From Arabidopsis thaliana (lineage: Eukaryota > Streptophyta > Magnoliopsida > Brassicales > Brassicaceae), in the NCBI RefSeq assembly GCF_000001735.4, contig NC_003076.8, forward strand, positions 15,875,835 to 15,939,834: a stretch of 64,000 nucleotides of DNA. Reading direction: 5' to 3'. Both the position numbers and the translations under genes were made by a program. Shown here piece by piece: positions 53,423-64,000 of this stretch. The notes under the pieces were generated by a model. It saw only the letters and a list, made by a program, of their open reading frames with translations, was not told where the DNA came from and searched no databases. Position 1 is the stretch's first letter. Each line of letters starts with the position of its first letter.

Positions 53423-56381
53423 ATGATTGAATTAGAAAATTCTGGAATCGAAGATGAAGAAGAAGTTAGTGAATCGCCGAAATTGGTTTTTAAATTCGCG
53501 TTTCAGACGGAAACTTTCGAGAGATTAAGCAGAGAAGGTTATAGATCGTTGAGTGATGATTGCGGTGTGGAGAGCGAGAGCAGTTTTTTGTCTTCTGATT
53601 CTTCTCCGGTGATTTTTACGGCGGCGGCGAGGAAATACGAGACACCGTCGGCGAAAAATCTCACCTTTGTCCTCGAAAACCCAAAGGCGGCGACTTTTAG
53701 GGTTGAAGATTGTTTGAAGGAGAAGCAAGAGAAAACAGAGGATTTAGGTTACTCTGTTTTTCACGGCGAGGATAAAGTAAAAACAGAGGATTACTCTGTT
53801 TCATCCTTTAAGAAGAAAAAAATCAGATTTTTAACAGAGGAAGATTTTTTGGAGTCGGACTCTGATTTTGTTGATTCAAGTCAGACATTCACAAGCAACG
53901 ACGAAGATGGGTTTTTATCAGATTCAGATTTCGCAGAAACATCACTGAAGAAAGGACAAAACCGTAAAAGCGACAATTCTGGTTCTGGTTCTGATTCAGA
54001 GGAAGAAGAAGAAGAAGATACAAATGGGTTTGAGAGTTTATGGGAGCATCAAGATTTGATAGAACAACTTAAGATGGAGATGAAGAAAGTTAAAGCAATT
54101 GGTGGGCTTACGACAATTCTTGAAGAAGAAGAAGAAGATGATGATTGTCCTAAGATCATGGAAGATTTAAAACCATGGAGGATTGAAGAAGAGAAGAAAT
54201 TTAAACATGTTGATACGATTGGTGAAGTTCATAAGTTCCATAGAAGTTACAGAGAAAGAATGCGAAAGCTTGATATCTTGAGTTTTCAAAAGTCTTATGC
54301 TCTTGGTTAGTTCTCTAAATTCACTCTCTTATTTTATTTTTTACAAATTAATTTAGTTTTGGTCCAAAAACTTAGTTTTAGGTGTTTTTTCAACCATACC
54401 AATTTTTTTTAATTTTGCAGTGTTTTATAAGTTAGAAAGAAAAAAATTAGAGGTCCCACGAAATCTACTCATTATAGGGTTTTTAGAATTTGTTGATTTC
54501 TCTAATTGGCGTTTGATTTTGCGTATTGAAGTGAACATTGCACCAAACCTAAAAGCCAACCATTATTTAATTGTCTTTATTGGTTTCTTACTAGTTTTGT
54601 TGTTCAAATAAATGTTTCCTTGGATGATGTGTTTACATTTAATTTATGAAGAATATGGAATAGAATTCCTAGGAATAAGTGACGAATAAAATCATCATAT
54701 GTCAGAAGAAGTTAGAAGTTTTTTATTTTATTTGACTAACCATATTTTTGGTTAGAGACTAGAACGGATTTTTGGTTACATGACATTTTTTTTTGTTTAA
54801 TTTACTTTTCTTAGATAAGTAAACCACATGTGGATGATATTGTGATAAATGCTGCATCAACTATAAAGTTTAATTGTGGTAATTGAAAATATAGTTTAAC
54901 CAAGTTTTTTTGTTTTCTCTGTGTTTTTTAAGCCAATGCACACATGCATATCTTTATTGGCCTATCTCACCAAATGTGTTTAGTTATTTGGAGTTAGCTT
55001 TCAATGTTAGCTTTTATGTTTCTTCTTTATTGCATTGCTCTCTTATGGAACCCCTTTACCTAATTTTTCCCACTCTCCACTAACTTAGTTTTTGCTAGTG
55101 CGAACCTATACCTTTCTTATTTCCTTGAATTTATTCCCAAACATAGAATTTGTTTAATTAAGTTTATGTGCTTAGTTTTTTTACATTTTTTCTTGAGTTG
55201 TTACGATTTAAACTAACATTGTTTTGTTTTTATTATTCTTGAAGGGCTTCTTCAATCAAAGAGCCCTCAACAAGCAACCTCGACCCTTGGATCCAATCCT
55301 TCGCAGACATCGTTTTCGTCGGTTTTCTCGGTTAATATCCGGTTATGGAAAGCGAAGAAATCTGAAATCGAACCAATGGTTCAATTTGTAAAAGAGATTC
55401 AAGGGGAATTAGAGAACGTATACGTAGGTCAAATGTGTTTGTCGTGGGAAATACTTCACTGGCAATACGAAAAGGCCATTGAGTTACTAGAATCTGATGT
55501 GTATGGATCTCGTCGGTACAACGAAGTCGCCGGAGAGTTTCAACAGTTTCAGGTTTTGCTTCAAAGGTTTCTTGAAAACGAGCCATTCGAAGAGCCTAGA
55601 GTACAACATTACATCAAGAGACGTTGTGTTCTTCGTAATCTCCTTCAGATCCCGGTTATTCGAGGTAAAAAACCTTAAAACCGAATCTTACCAAATCATT
55701 TGCTAACCGGTTCTTGAAACCCGTCTTTGAACCGGTTTATAGATGTTTTTTTGTTACTGATGAGAAGAACATTTGATGGTGTTAACAGAAGATGGAAACA
55801 AGGACAAAAAGAATGGCAGAAGAAGAGATTACGAGGAAAATAATGACGGTGTGATTAAAAGCGATCAACTAGTGGAAATAATGGAGGAAACAATTCGATT
55901 ATTTTGGCGATTTGTTCGGTGTGATAAGCTTACTAGCTCGATACATGATCAGAAATCGCGAACCAAATCACAAATAGAACCGGATCATGAAGAAGACTCG
56001 GAAGACCTAGAGATGTTCGCAGAGGTTAAATCACAACTTCAAAATGTAAGTGTTTTCTTTCTCAAAATACAAAGTTTAAAACTTTATGGTTGTGCGACTG
56101 ATGTGATTGGTTGGTTGCAGAAGGAGAAAAGGTTGAGAGATGTGTTGAAAAGTGAGAGATGTATTATAAGAAGATTCCAAAAGCACAAGGAAGAAGATTC
56201 GACAGAAGATCAAGTACTTCACTTCTTCTCACAAGTAGACATGAAACTTGTGACAAGAGTCTTGAATATGTCTAAATTGACTAGGGACCATTTGGTTTGG
56301 TGTCACAATAAGTTGACTAAGATTAACTTCGTAAATAGAAGGTTACATTTAGATCCTTCCTTTTGTCTTTTCCCTTGTTGA
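53423..56381 (+). CDS. DUF1666 protein
   Basis: Four exons, 53423-54305, 55245-55664, 55789-56045 and 56121-56381, encode 606 residues. The first third is acidic and low-complexity (SGSGSDSEEEEEEDTNGFES). The conserved core starts near DLKPWRIEEEKKFKHVDTIG and continues HKFHRSYRERMRKLDILSFQ, then YVGQMCLSWEILHWQYEKAI, GEFQQFQVLLQRFLENEPFE and RCVLRNLLQIPVIR, the family signature. The C-terminus has MEETIRLFWRFVRCDK and DMKLVTRVLNMSKLTRDHLV. This matches the ribosomal-L34e-like/DUF1666 family; no biochemical role is established that I know of. Intron 1 is long (939 bp). Likely AT5G39785. Confidence 0.9.
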
Positions 56382-57049
56382 GATTTTTGATATTGACAAA
56401 TTTGTACATTGGAGTAATAATGAAAATACAAATTTTGGCCTCATATTATTGTTAAGTAAGACTCATAAAAAGTCCATCAATTTTTGGCTATTACACTTGA
56501 TGACTTTTATTGATTTTCACTAGGGTTGGATGTGGTCCACAACTGAACCAAATTGGTTAATTCCAAAATGTTAATCAAAACCCGGTTATCTCCCTAGTTC
56601 ATTTAAATGTCTCTTGACCGGAATATACTGAATGGACCAGAGTCTACTGATAATAAAGTCTCTATAGATTCACACACTCGTTTTCCGGGATAACCTGAAA
56701 CCACTAGTTCTGGTTTAGTACATTATTTCTAAACTCTTCTTCATTCTTCTGTTTCCAATATCTCTTTCTTACAAACCAAGAAATTTCTGATGTACATGGA
56801 ACCTACCTATCTTCTCTCTATGGATTCAAAGCTAATGCCAAAACAACAATGAAACGAAATCAAAACCAAGAGAACTTTTGAGAGATGGGAAAAATTGATT
56901 GGATTTTGTGTGAACAAAAGATAAGAAATCCAAATGACTCCTGCCACCTATTATACTATTCCTTGTATCTAATACTCAGATTCTATTGTCTACAATCTCA
57001 TCCACACCAATCTTAAATGTTTACGGGTGTAATGCAGAAAGATGAGTGG
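56382..57049. other. Convergent 3' regions of the DUF1666 gene and PTST1
   Basis: Holds both 3' UTRs; nothing else is recognised. Confidence 0.45.
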
Positions 57050-59287
57050 CTATTCCACCACTAAAACATTGTTCTCCATCAATCCTTCTCCTGAAGTAGG
57101 AAACTCGGGTGAGATCTGCCATTCTCCATCCACTAAGAACTTCATCTCGTACCTAAATTTCACAAGAGATTGAAAACACGAATAATTTCAAACATTAAAA
57201 GTTGATGTTGAATGCAAAAGAATAAGAGTAGAATAAAATTTAAATAGTACCGCCCGGGACGAAGGAATAACGTTGTGGAGAATTTGGTGAATAAAGCTGA
57301 GTACTCAGGCGATAGATCCTCACGTTGGCTCCATCCATCGAACGATCCCATTACTTGTACACTCTTATGTGAAGATAATCAACAAATGAGATTAATTTTG
57401 AGGATAATATATTAAGCTTAGAATGTTAAAATGCATAATGTGAGATTATTACACTACCTCTGCCATGCCAATCCAGAACACATGAACCTCCTTTGACTGT
57501 GCAGCCTCGACACCTTTTATTTGTTCTTTCATCTTTTTTTGAACAGCTTTAGTGGGAGAAAAAAATAAAAAATTAGTATATCATTCCAGGGATTTGATGA
57601 GCGCCTAAATAATGATGAAACCAAGAGGGGATGAGAAGAACCGTCTAAACGAGAGAGAAGGTGCGATTGAATGTACTTTCCACTGATTTTTCTAGAACCT
57701 TGTGGGATACCAAGGTTTGCTATTTCTTCCGCCAGTTTCACCAGAGCCTATTTCCTCCAGAAAGTGATATCATGAAACATTTCTACTAAAGAAACTATAC
57801 ATATGTGCTTGTGCATACAAAAATCTGAAGCTAAATATTTCCCAATATTATAACCAACAAAAATATGTATTTGATTGGCAGTAGACATGGGATAATGACA
57901 ACTAAACCAAATCAGCTTAAGGCAATGAGATAGTGAGACCGTGACATTGAAAAATCAAAAGTAGAAATAAAGACCTGAACTTCGAGCTCCATAAGTGCAA
58001 GCTCAGTTTTGATGTTAGTTATCTCATGTTCCTGTGTTTTAAAGCTGCAAAAAGAGTTCAAGTAGTCAACAAACAAGTCAAATAACTCGTTTTGTCCCTT
58101 GATACGATGTCTGTTTACAAAGAAAAAAGATGATGTATAATAGCATCAAGAATATAAGTATTGAGGATTAAATCTCAAACAAGATTCATCAAACACACAG
58201 ATGAAGAACAGTGGAAAGTGTATTTAAGTATGCAAATGATTCATCATCATCTTCCAATTTGATACAATGCCGGTTTACAGAAAAAGAAGAGAAGTGAAGG
58301 AAAATGTTTCTGTGACATCACAGACATGTAACTCCCTTAAACCTTGGAGGTTTTTCAGTATTTTTCCAAGAGTGTGATAATATAAAATCTGATAGACACT
58401 AAATTTCTTAAATAGAATAGGATATAAGGTTGCAGGTTTCTCAAATCATCTAAGAGAATGGACAGATAGAGGTACTAAAGTAAGTGTATAAATATAACAC
58501 AAGCACCTGACGCTTGAGGAACCGATTCTGTTGATTAGCTTCACTCAATTTTTTAACAAGCTTTGATCTCTCTGTATCAATGAGCAGTGACTTCAACTAC
58601 AGAACCAAATGGAGAGTTTGTTAGTTGGTACAGAACATAGTTTCTTTATCATCTGAGAACACATACGCTTAGATAAACAGGAGAAGAAGATAAAGCTTAA
58701 CCTCATCACTAGTGAGAGGTCGAGAAAGAGATTCATCTAGTAAATCTTCTGACAGTGATGATTCCTCAGTGCCAACACCAACTAAAAATCTCTTCAAAAG
58801 CAAACTGTTCTTGTAATGTTTTCGAGTAGAAGCTACCAAAGGATAAGGAAGTTTCTGGAAATGGGAGATTGTGTTCAATCTACACAAATTCCATGCTCTT
58901 AAGTTCCATGAAAGAGTAAGGCTTTGGCTGTTGAAGAAGAAGAATCACTTCAACTAATAGAAACTTAAAATACTATAATGATGAATCATAACAAGTTTGG
59001 TTTCACATCAGCAAAAATGTGAATTAGAATAAGAAAAAGATATGAAATTTTGTACCTTGAACAACCAAATTCAATTCTGGGTACACATCCTGCATCAGAA
59101 AGACTCACAAAATTAAAAACTTCAACTTGTATCATCAAAATTCAGTAATGTCTCACATAAATCAAAATGCTACTTATCTTACATATATACCTAAATTAAA
59201 CATTAGGGTTCTTTTATAGAACTTGAATTCAACAGAAATGTGAACCAAAAAAAATTAAAAAAAGGAATGATTTTTCGACTTACCCAT
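57050..59287 (-). CDS. PTST1: PTST1, protein targeting to starch (CBM48)
   Basis: Nine minus-strand exons, 59287-59284, 59089-59056, 58927-58702, 58596-58507, 58031-57975, 57747-57642, 57546-57458, 57363-57251 and 57152-57050, encode 273 residues. The N-terminus (MGCVPRIEFGCSSQSLTLSW) is a plausible plastid transit peptide. A charged helical section follows (ERSKLVKKLSEANQQNRFLK, EHEITNIKTELALMELEVQ), a predicted coiled coil. The C-terminus is a CBM48 starch-binding module: VFWIGMAESVQVMGSFDGWS ... LRPGRYEMKFLVDGEWQISP, with the two tryptophans present. PTST1 carries granule-bound starch synthase to starch granules for amylose synthesis. The start with a 4-nt first coding exon is unusual but the splice sites fit. 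Name from memory (AT5G39790). Confidence 0.9.
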
Positions 59288-59745
59288 GATTGGATTAGAC
59301 TCTTTTCGTCTTGCTCAACACAAAAAAAAATTGATTAAAAATGTCTAATTTGGTTAAAAACTCTCAAAAATATCGAGAAAGCTGTGAAGAAGAAGAAGAA
59401 GCTGGAAACACTGATAAACCCCAGAACCAAAAATAAAAAATCTAATTTGTTTTTCTTATCAATGGCTACAAAACACGTGCGTAAATCTAAGAACTAATTT
59501 TCAAATATGGTCCCTATAGTTTCAAAGAGTCACATTTTTCCTGAAAACAAACAATTTTCCAAATTCCACCAAAACAAACGACACCGTTTACTGTCTTCAA
59601 CCTTTAACCTCACTTAAACAAACCCCCTATTTTTTGGCCTCTCTGAGATTTTCACACTCTTCTCTTCTCAAGCTCCGTATTTTTTTCTCAATAGTTGATA
59701 TAGATCCGTTATTCCATCGATTGAGATTGATAGATTTGGTGGAGA
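59288..59745. promoter_or_regulatory. Divergent promoter of PTST1 and mL41
   Basis: 458 bp between the two start codons, likely shared. It contains AAACACGTGCG at about 59471 (a CACGTG G-box) and a pyrimidine-rich leader for the mL41 gene (59636-59690). Confidence 0.5.
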
Positions 59746-61102
59746 ATGACGACGATAGGAGGATTGTTAATGGGGATTGGAAGATCATTCAGAAGAAAGA
59801 GATCTTCTTCTCTTGACATTCTCTCTCCCAAAAGAGCTCCAAGAGACTTTTACAAGGGCAAAAACTGCAAACCTACTGGTTTCCACACGAGAAAAGGTTC
59901 CAACTTTCATCCTAATTTTGAGAATCAGTTCATTTCTATCTAACACTTGTTATAGTTTAGTTGATAATTGCAATCTTGTGTTATTTGTTGTTTGAACTAA
60001 TTGTTAGGAATTTACATGGCTTAAGATTGATTCTTTGAGTGGAAAGCTAACAACTTTAACTCAATTGTGGCAAAACTACTAACAAGGAAAGGTTCACTGA
60101 AACTGCAACTATTGGTTTGGTTTTCACTTGTCATGCTGCAATCCATTTCTATCTAACACTTGTTTAGTTAGTTGGTGATTGAATCTTGTTGTTCTTGGTT
60201 TTGAATTAGATATATGTAACCTAAGGCAGAGCTTTTATCAGTTTAGTTTTCATGCCTTACGATATCAGATTCTTTTGGTGGGAAAGCTAACAACTTTAAC
60301 TCAATTGATGATCATCATAATGTTTTTGATAATTGAGTGTTTTTATTAGATATATGAAATCTAAGGCAAAGCTTTAGATACCAGATTGTTGTTTAGGAGG
60401 AAAGCTAACAACTTTAACTCTATTTTGGCAAAGAACTGATCATCGGTTGCATGTGTTACTAGATTCATAATTGCCAAAATTGAGTTAAAGAAGTTAGCTT
60501 TCCACTCAAATAAATGTGGTAGCTTAACTCGAATTGTACATGTGTAGTATACTGTTTTTGTATTTGTTTCTAGACTTCATTTTGGCAAAAAAAACTGATC
60601 ATCATATTGTATATGTATTTTGCATTTGTTTTCGAGACTTCATTTTATCTTTACCTAAGTTTTATGACATGGTGTTTTTGCAGGAGGATATGTTGTGCAG
60701 CCAGATAAGTTGCCGAATTACGTAGTCCCTGATCTCACCGGCTTTAAGGTTTTTCATTTCACCCTCTAAACTCTTATGTTCCTTTTATCTTTGATACTTC
60801 TAGTATGTACCTTGCATCTTAATTGAAACTTGAGAACCAAACATTAGTGAGAAATCTTCTTACAAGTCTTGTTGGTAGAATCTCCTTAGGTTCATCCTGA
60901 TAATTATCTTGGTTTGTTCTTGTTGTAAGGTTTTTGAGTTAGGGACCTGAAATGGGAATGCTTACTTAATTACATTAACCTTTGTTGTGTGATTTAGCTG
61001 CTCTGCTGATGTATATCTATTTGGATTTTACAGCTGAAACCATATGTATCTCAATGCCCGATACAAGTCAACACAAACGAGTCAACTGAAGCTTCCAAGT
61101 GA
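59746..61102 (+). CDS. Mitochondrial large-subunit ribosomal protein mL41
   Basis: Three exons, 59746-59896, 60684-60748 and 61034-61102, encode 94 residues: MTTIGGLLMGIGRSFRRKRS, KRAPRDFYKGKNCKPTGFHT, GGYVVQPDKLPNYVVPDLTG and LKPYVSQCPIQ. The KRGPR.FYKG.G....G motif with GGY.....P.YVVPDLT.FKLKPYV identifies the mitochondrial L27/L41 (mL41) family. The arginine-rich start is a suitable mitochondrial presequence. The 787-bp first intron is built largely of repeats. Likely AT5G39800. Confidence 0.92.
60041..60503. repeat. Repeats inside mL41 intron 1
   Basis: GGAAAGCTAACAACTTTAAC followed by TC occurs at 60041, 60281 and 60399. A near-inverted copy ends at 60503 (GAGTTAAAGAAGTTAGCTTT). A second family, TTTCTATCTAACACTTGTT, spans the exon-1 side at 59932 and recurs at 60147. 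Confidence 0.9.
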
Positions 61103-61443
61103 AAAATAGTCAGTCAGAAGATATATATGTTTTTAAGTCTTCTTCATAAAGCTTTAAGTTATGATTATGTTCTTCTATTGTCCGTAATCCTTATGTGCTA
61201 TTCTTAAAATGGGAGATTTGGTTTGATATTTTCACGAAACGATATGCAAAGTAATTGGTAACATGTTTATGCAGTGGAATATATATTCACTTGATAAATT
61301 GGATGTTCACATAGTAAAATAGCTTGATACAAGAAAACATTATGCGTTATGCAATACTTAGCAAAATAAACATCAACAACATATTAAAATTCTTACGAGA
61401 AGATGAAAAAACAGTCTCACACTCTCTTGAATGAGCTTTGTTA

Positions 61444-62510
61444 TCAGAGAAACATCGAGTTGTCGATAAGAAGGTTGTTGTTGGTAATATCACTCGTAAA
61501 CAGGTTCTGATCATAACCACAAGGAACATGCGGCATCAACCCATAGTTGTTGTTCACAGATTCTTGTACCGCAGGAGCAGAGTGATCTTGTGTGTTTGAG
61601 ACAAAAGAATGTTGGAAGTTGTTGTTGTTCATAAACATGTTCTGATCATAATTACAAAGCTCCTGTTGCATCAAGCCAGATTCTTCTTGTAGTAAGGCTG
61701 AGAACTCTTGATTGAAATTTGATGCAGAGAGTGGGATTTGAGAGAGCGTAGCATCTCCATTGTTACTCATGCACATGTTCTGCTCATAACCACAAACCTC
61801 CTGCTTCATTATCTGACTCTTCAACTCAGATTGTTCAAGTAACGCTGAGAAATAATCCTGATTGAAATTTGATGCAGAGACTGGGATCTGAGACAGAATA
61901 TTATCTCCATGGTTATACATAAACAGCGAAAACTGGCTAGGGTTCAAAGATTGGGTCTGATTATTCAGAGAGGATGATGCTAAACTCTGATGATCCGGTT
62001 TTGTCTCCTTATGTTTCTGCGACTCAACAAAACGAATCCTTTCTCGGACTTTAGAGACATGAGGTTCTAAGGACTGAATCAGTTGAGAAATTTGGTCAGG
62101 AGAGTAATGATCAGCAATTGGATACTTTAAAACATTCACGTTCTTCAGACAAGTCTTTTCAAGTCGTTGTCCTTTATCTTTGCTTTCTTCTCCAAGTTCG
62201 TCTTGTTCTTCTTCTTGTTCAGGAAGTCATAAAGAGTAACGCTCTTCTTGCGTCTCAAGGCTTCGTTTAGTTGACTATACCTGAGAGCAATGTCTTCCAC
62301 TTTCTCTCGCTCCGGAGGCCATGTCTTGAGTTCTCCGTCTGGTCCGTAATAGATGACGCATGCTTCGATATCACAGAGAGTGCAAAGCTCTGAAGCTTTC
62401 CTGAAGATGGTCTCAAGTCTATTGCTCAAACTTGTTGAAGCGAGTGAATAAGAAGAAGACGAAGAGGAATTGGAACAGCCTGAGGAAGAAGGTAAAGATC
62501 GAATGGCCAT
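61444..62510 (-). pseudogene. AGL98: Type I MADS gene AGL98, frameshifted here
   Basis: The gene is the inverted duplicate of AGL81. From the ATG at 62510 it reads MAIRSLPSSSGCSNSSSSSS, LSNRLETIFRKASELCTLCD and continues like AGL81 to KDNDLKRLV, where a stop occurs at 62147-62145. Compared with AGL81 there are two extra T residues (plus-strand orientation) in the run near 62156-62160, plus loss of one GAT codon. The rest of the protein (VLKYPIADHYSPDQISQLIQ ... NLFTSDITNNNLLIDNSMFL) continues in a shifted frame to 61444. Unless an intron or a sequencing error accounts for it, the product is about 121 residues, keeping the MADS-like core only. Name from memory (AT5G39810). Confidence 0.8.
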
Positions 62511-63465
62511 CTTCTTGTTGATTTCGAAGACAATCTCTCTATTTTTTGTTTCACGTTCAAAGTGAAGAGAAAGCACGAAGACGAATGAAATTGAGAGAGT
62601 GAAACTACGAATTAGGTTTAGGAAACCCTAAGAAGATGATGAAGAATATGAAAGTCAGAGACAACTTTGTGAAATAGCGATATACTTATAGAAAATTTGG
62701 TCCTTAAAGTTAGATTTTTTATTTTTTTTTCACTCTTCTAATCGGTAAAACAAAGCTTGTGAAGATTTGATTTCCATATCTTTTGCATAGATTTGTGTAA
62801 TTTAGCCGTTAAGGACTGATAAAAAGGAAATAGTTTTTTTTTTCTACTCTCACTCTCTTTTAATTAATAAGATCTATAAAAAAGAAAGATTTGCTTGTCC
62901 ATATATATTTCAGATACCCTTTGTATCATTATGTAAATAGCTCTTAATTAATAATATAATTATTGGATTTGCTAAAAATTTGTGACAATACAATCTAACA
63001 AAAATCGACCAAAATACATCCATTTTAAATAAAATTTAGAACCCTCCATTAAAAAATGAGAAATATAATTTATAACTCCGTGTACCTTTTTAATCCATTA
63101 CTTTGCCATTATTGACATAAATAAAAGATTTTGCAAATTCATATTTTCTTTACTTATTTTCAAAAAAAAAAAAGAAAGCATTGTATCCTCTTCATAAAGA
63201 ATATGAAATATGGCTCTGAAAAATCCAAAAAAACTAGTGTCATTCAAGAATGAGACTTAATGATTAATATAAAAAGCCATTACAATTATCTATACCAAAT
63301 TAAGGAGAAGTTGCATGTTCGAAGCAAGTCTTTGTTTTTTTCTTTTTCTTTTCGGCCTTCAAGAAACCAAAAGAGAAGCAACGTTTATAGTAAGACAAGA
63401 AAAATTAATACATATTAGCGATGATCAACGTCTACACTAATTCAAGTGTTAATAGTACTATGATC
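62511..63465. other. Spacer between AGL98 and ANAC094
   Basis: The first 350 bp is the AGL98 promoter, matching the AGL81 promoter closely (e.g. CTTAGGGTTTCCTAAACC). The rest is AT-rich and unique to this copy. Confidence 0.6.
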
Positions 63466-64000
63466 TTAATTGTTAGTGGAATACGACGTCGCCGACATCT
63501 CACTCCCCGTAGTCTCCTCCATCACCATTGATCTTACATTCGGAACCTCATGAGTCAACCCTCCAGTCAAGTTGTTGAAGTAGTTATTCTCATTGTTGCT
63601 CAGAACCAGAGCATCCCCTGTTCCATTGTTTCTCAGAAACAGAGCATCCCCTGTTCCGTTGTTTCTGGCTGTATTGTACGTGACTCCGAGCATCTGAGAC
63701 GCGAAGTAAGAAGCAGCTGATTCTGTGAAGCTTGCGGGTTCGTTGACTGGAGAAGGAATAAAGTTTTGTCTTGTTGATATGTGGCTGAGAACGTCTGATG
63801 AAGCTAAGAGAGTTGCGGTGTTGTTGTGTGACTGTTGATTGTTGTCAGGAATCGTTGGATAAACCCAAGATTGTGGGATTGATCTTTGTGAGGATACTGC
63901 ATTTGTCTTCTTAAATATTCTACATATCGCCCAAGCATCCTACAAAATGAAAAAGATCGATTCTAATTTGTTTGGTAACCTAACCTTTGTTGCGGGTAAA
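63466..64000 (-). CDS. NAC094: ANAC094, NAC transcription factor (3' part; partial)
   Basis: The last exon runs from 63939 (acceptor TTTTGTAG|GATGCT) to TAA at 63468-63466. It begins DAWAICRIFKKTNAVSSQRS, the end of a NAC domain (subdomain E), then an S-, N- and Q-rich tail with NEPASFTESAASYFASQMLG and the 10-residue duplication NNGTGDALFL/NNGTGDALVL, and ends EMSATSYSTNN. The remaining NAC domain lies past the window edge. NAC proteins are plant transcription factors with an N-terminal DNA-binding domain and a C-terminal activation tail. Likely AT5G39820. Confidence 0.9.

Larger units (their letters stand above)
61207..63850. repeat. Inverted segmental duplication, right copy
   Basis: Counterpart of 30385-32345 in reverse orientation, covering the AGL98 3' UTR, coding region and promoter and the 3' coding part of ANAC094. 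It includes about 650 bp (about 62905-63555) missing from the left copy. Confidence 0.9.

Overview
This is plant nuclear DNA. The genes carry spliced GT-AG introns in AT-rich intergenic DNA and belong to plant-specific families: Dof, NAC, ZF-HD, type I MADS, PPR-DYW, DMP and PTST. Protein identities and gene order match, from memory, Arabidopsis thaliana chromosome 5 from about AT5G39650 to AT5G39820. Locus and gene names are recollections; exon boundaries, motifs and repeat structures were read from the sequence.

Layout. 1-165: end of a DMP membrane-protein gene. 3086-4878: CDF2 (Dof, photoperiod repressor). 7436-8050: CML46. 8402-10534 (-): PPR-DYW gene EMB2744. 11823-13088: a Mutator-like element directly 5' of a decayed NAC gene (ANAC093, 13503-14353). 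15745-16039 (-): long foldback whose arm carries miR869. 17591-19186 (-): MYB89. 19895-22138: PPR gene EMB2745. 22386-23061 (-): LHT amino-acid-transporter remnant. 23839-24683 and 25906-26790: tandem AIG2-like genes. 27531-29351: ribosomal protein gene RPL5B. 31041-32108: type I MADS gene AGL81. 35709-36713: HB23. 37000-43400 is gene-poor with DNA-transposon relics. 43407-51736 (-): a MUS81-type endonuclease pseudogene whose first exon is split by a 5.1-kb gag-only LTR retrotransposon (46510-51655). 53423-56381: DUF1666 gene. 57050-59287 (-): PTST1, divergent from the mitochondrial ribosomal protein mL41 gene (59746-61102). 61444-62510 (-): AGL98. 63466 to the window end (-): ANAC094.

Most genes here are independent and do not form pathways. 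The strongest organising feature is an inverted segmental duplication: AGL81, its promoter and a NAC fragment at 30385-32345 mirror AGL98, its promoter and ANAC094 at 61207-63850. One copy has lost about 650 bp and the other MADS copy carries a frameshift. Transposons explain several broken genes and much of the intergenic DNA. Elements with readable termini or target duplications include a MULE, a hAT, two Stowaway-like MITEs (one apparently interrupted by a Helitron), a foldback MITE, a pogo-like relic and the LTR element. I saw no CRISPR array, bacterial-type operon or convincing tRNA gene.
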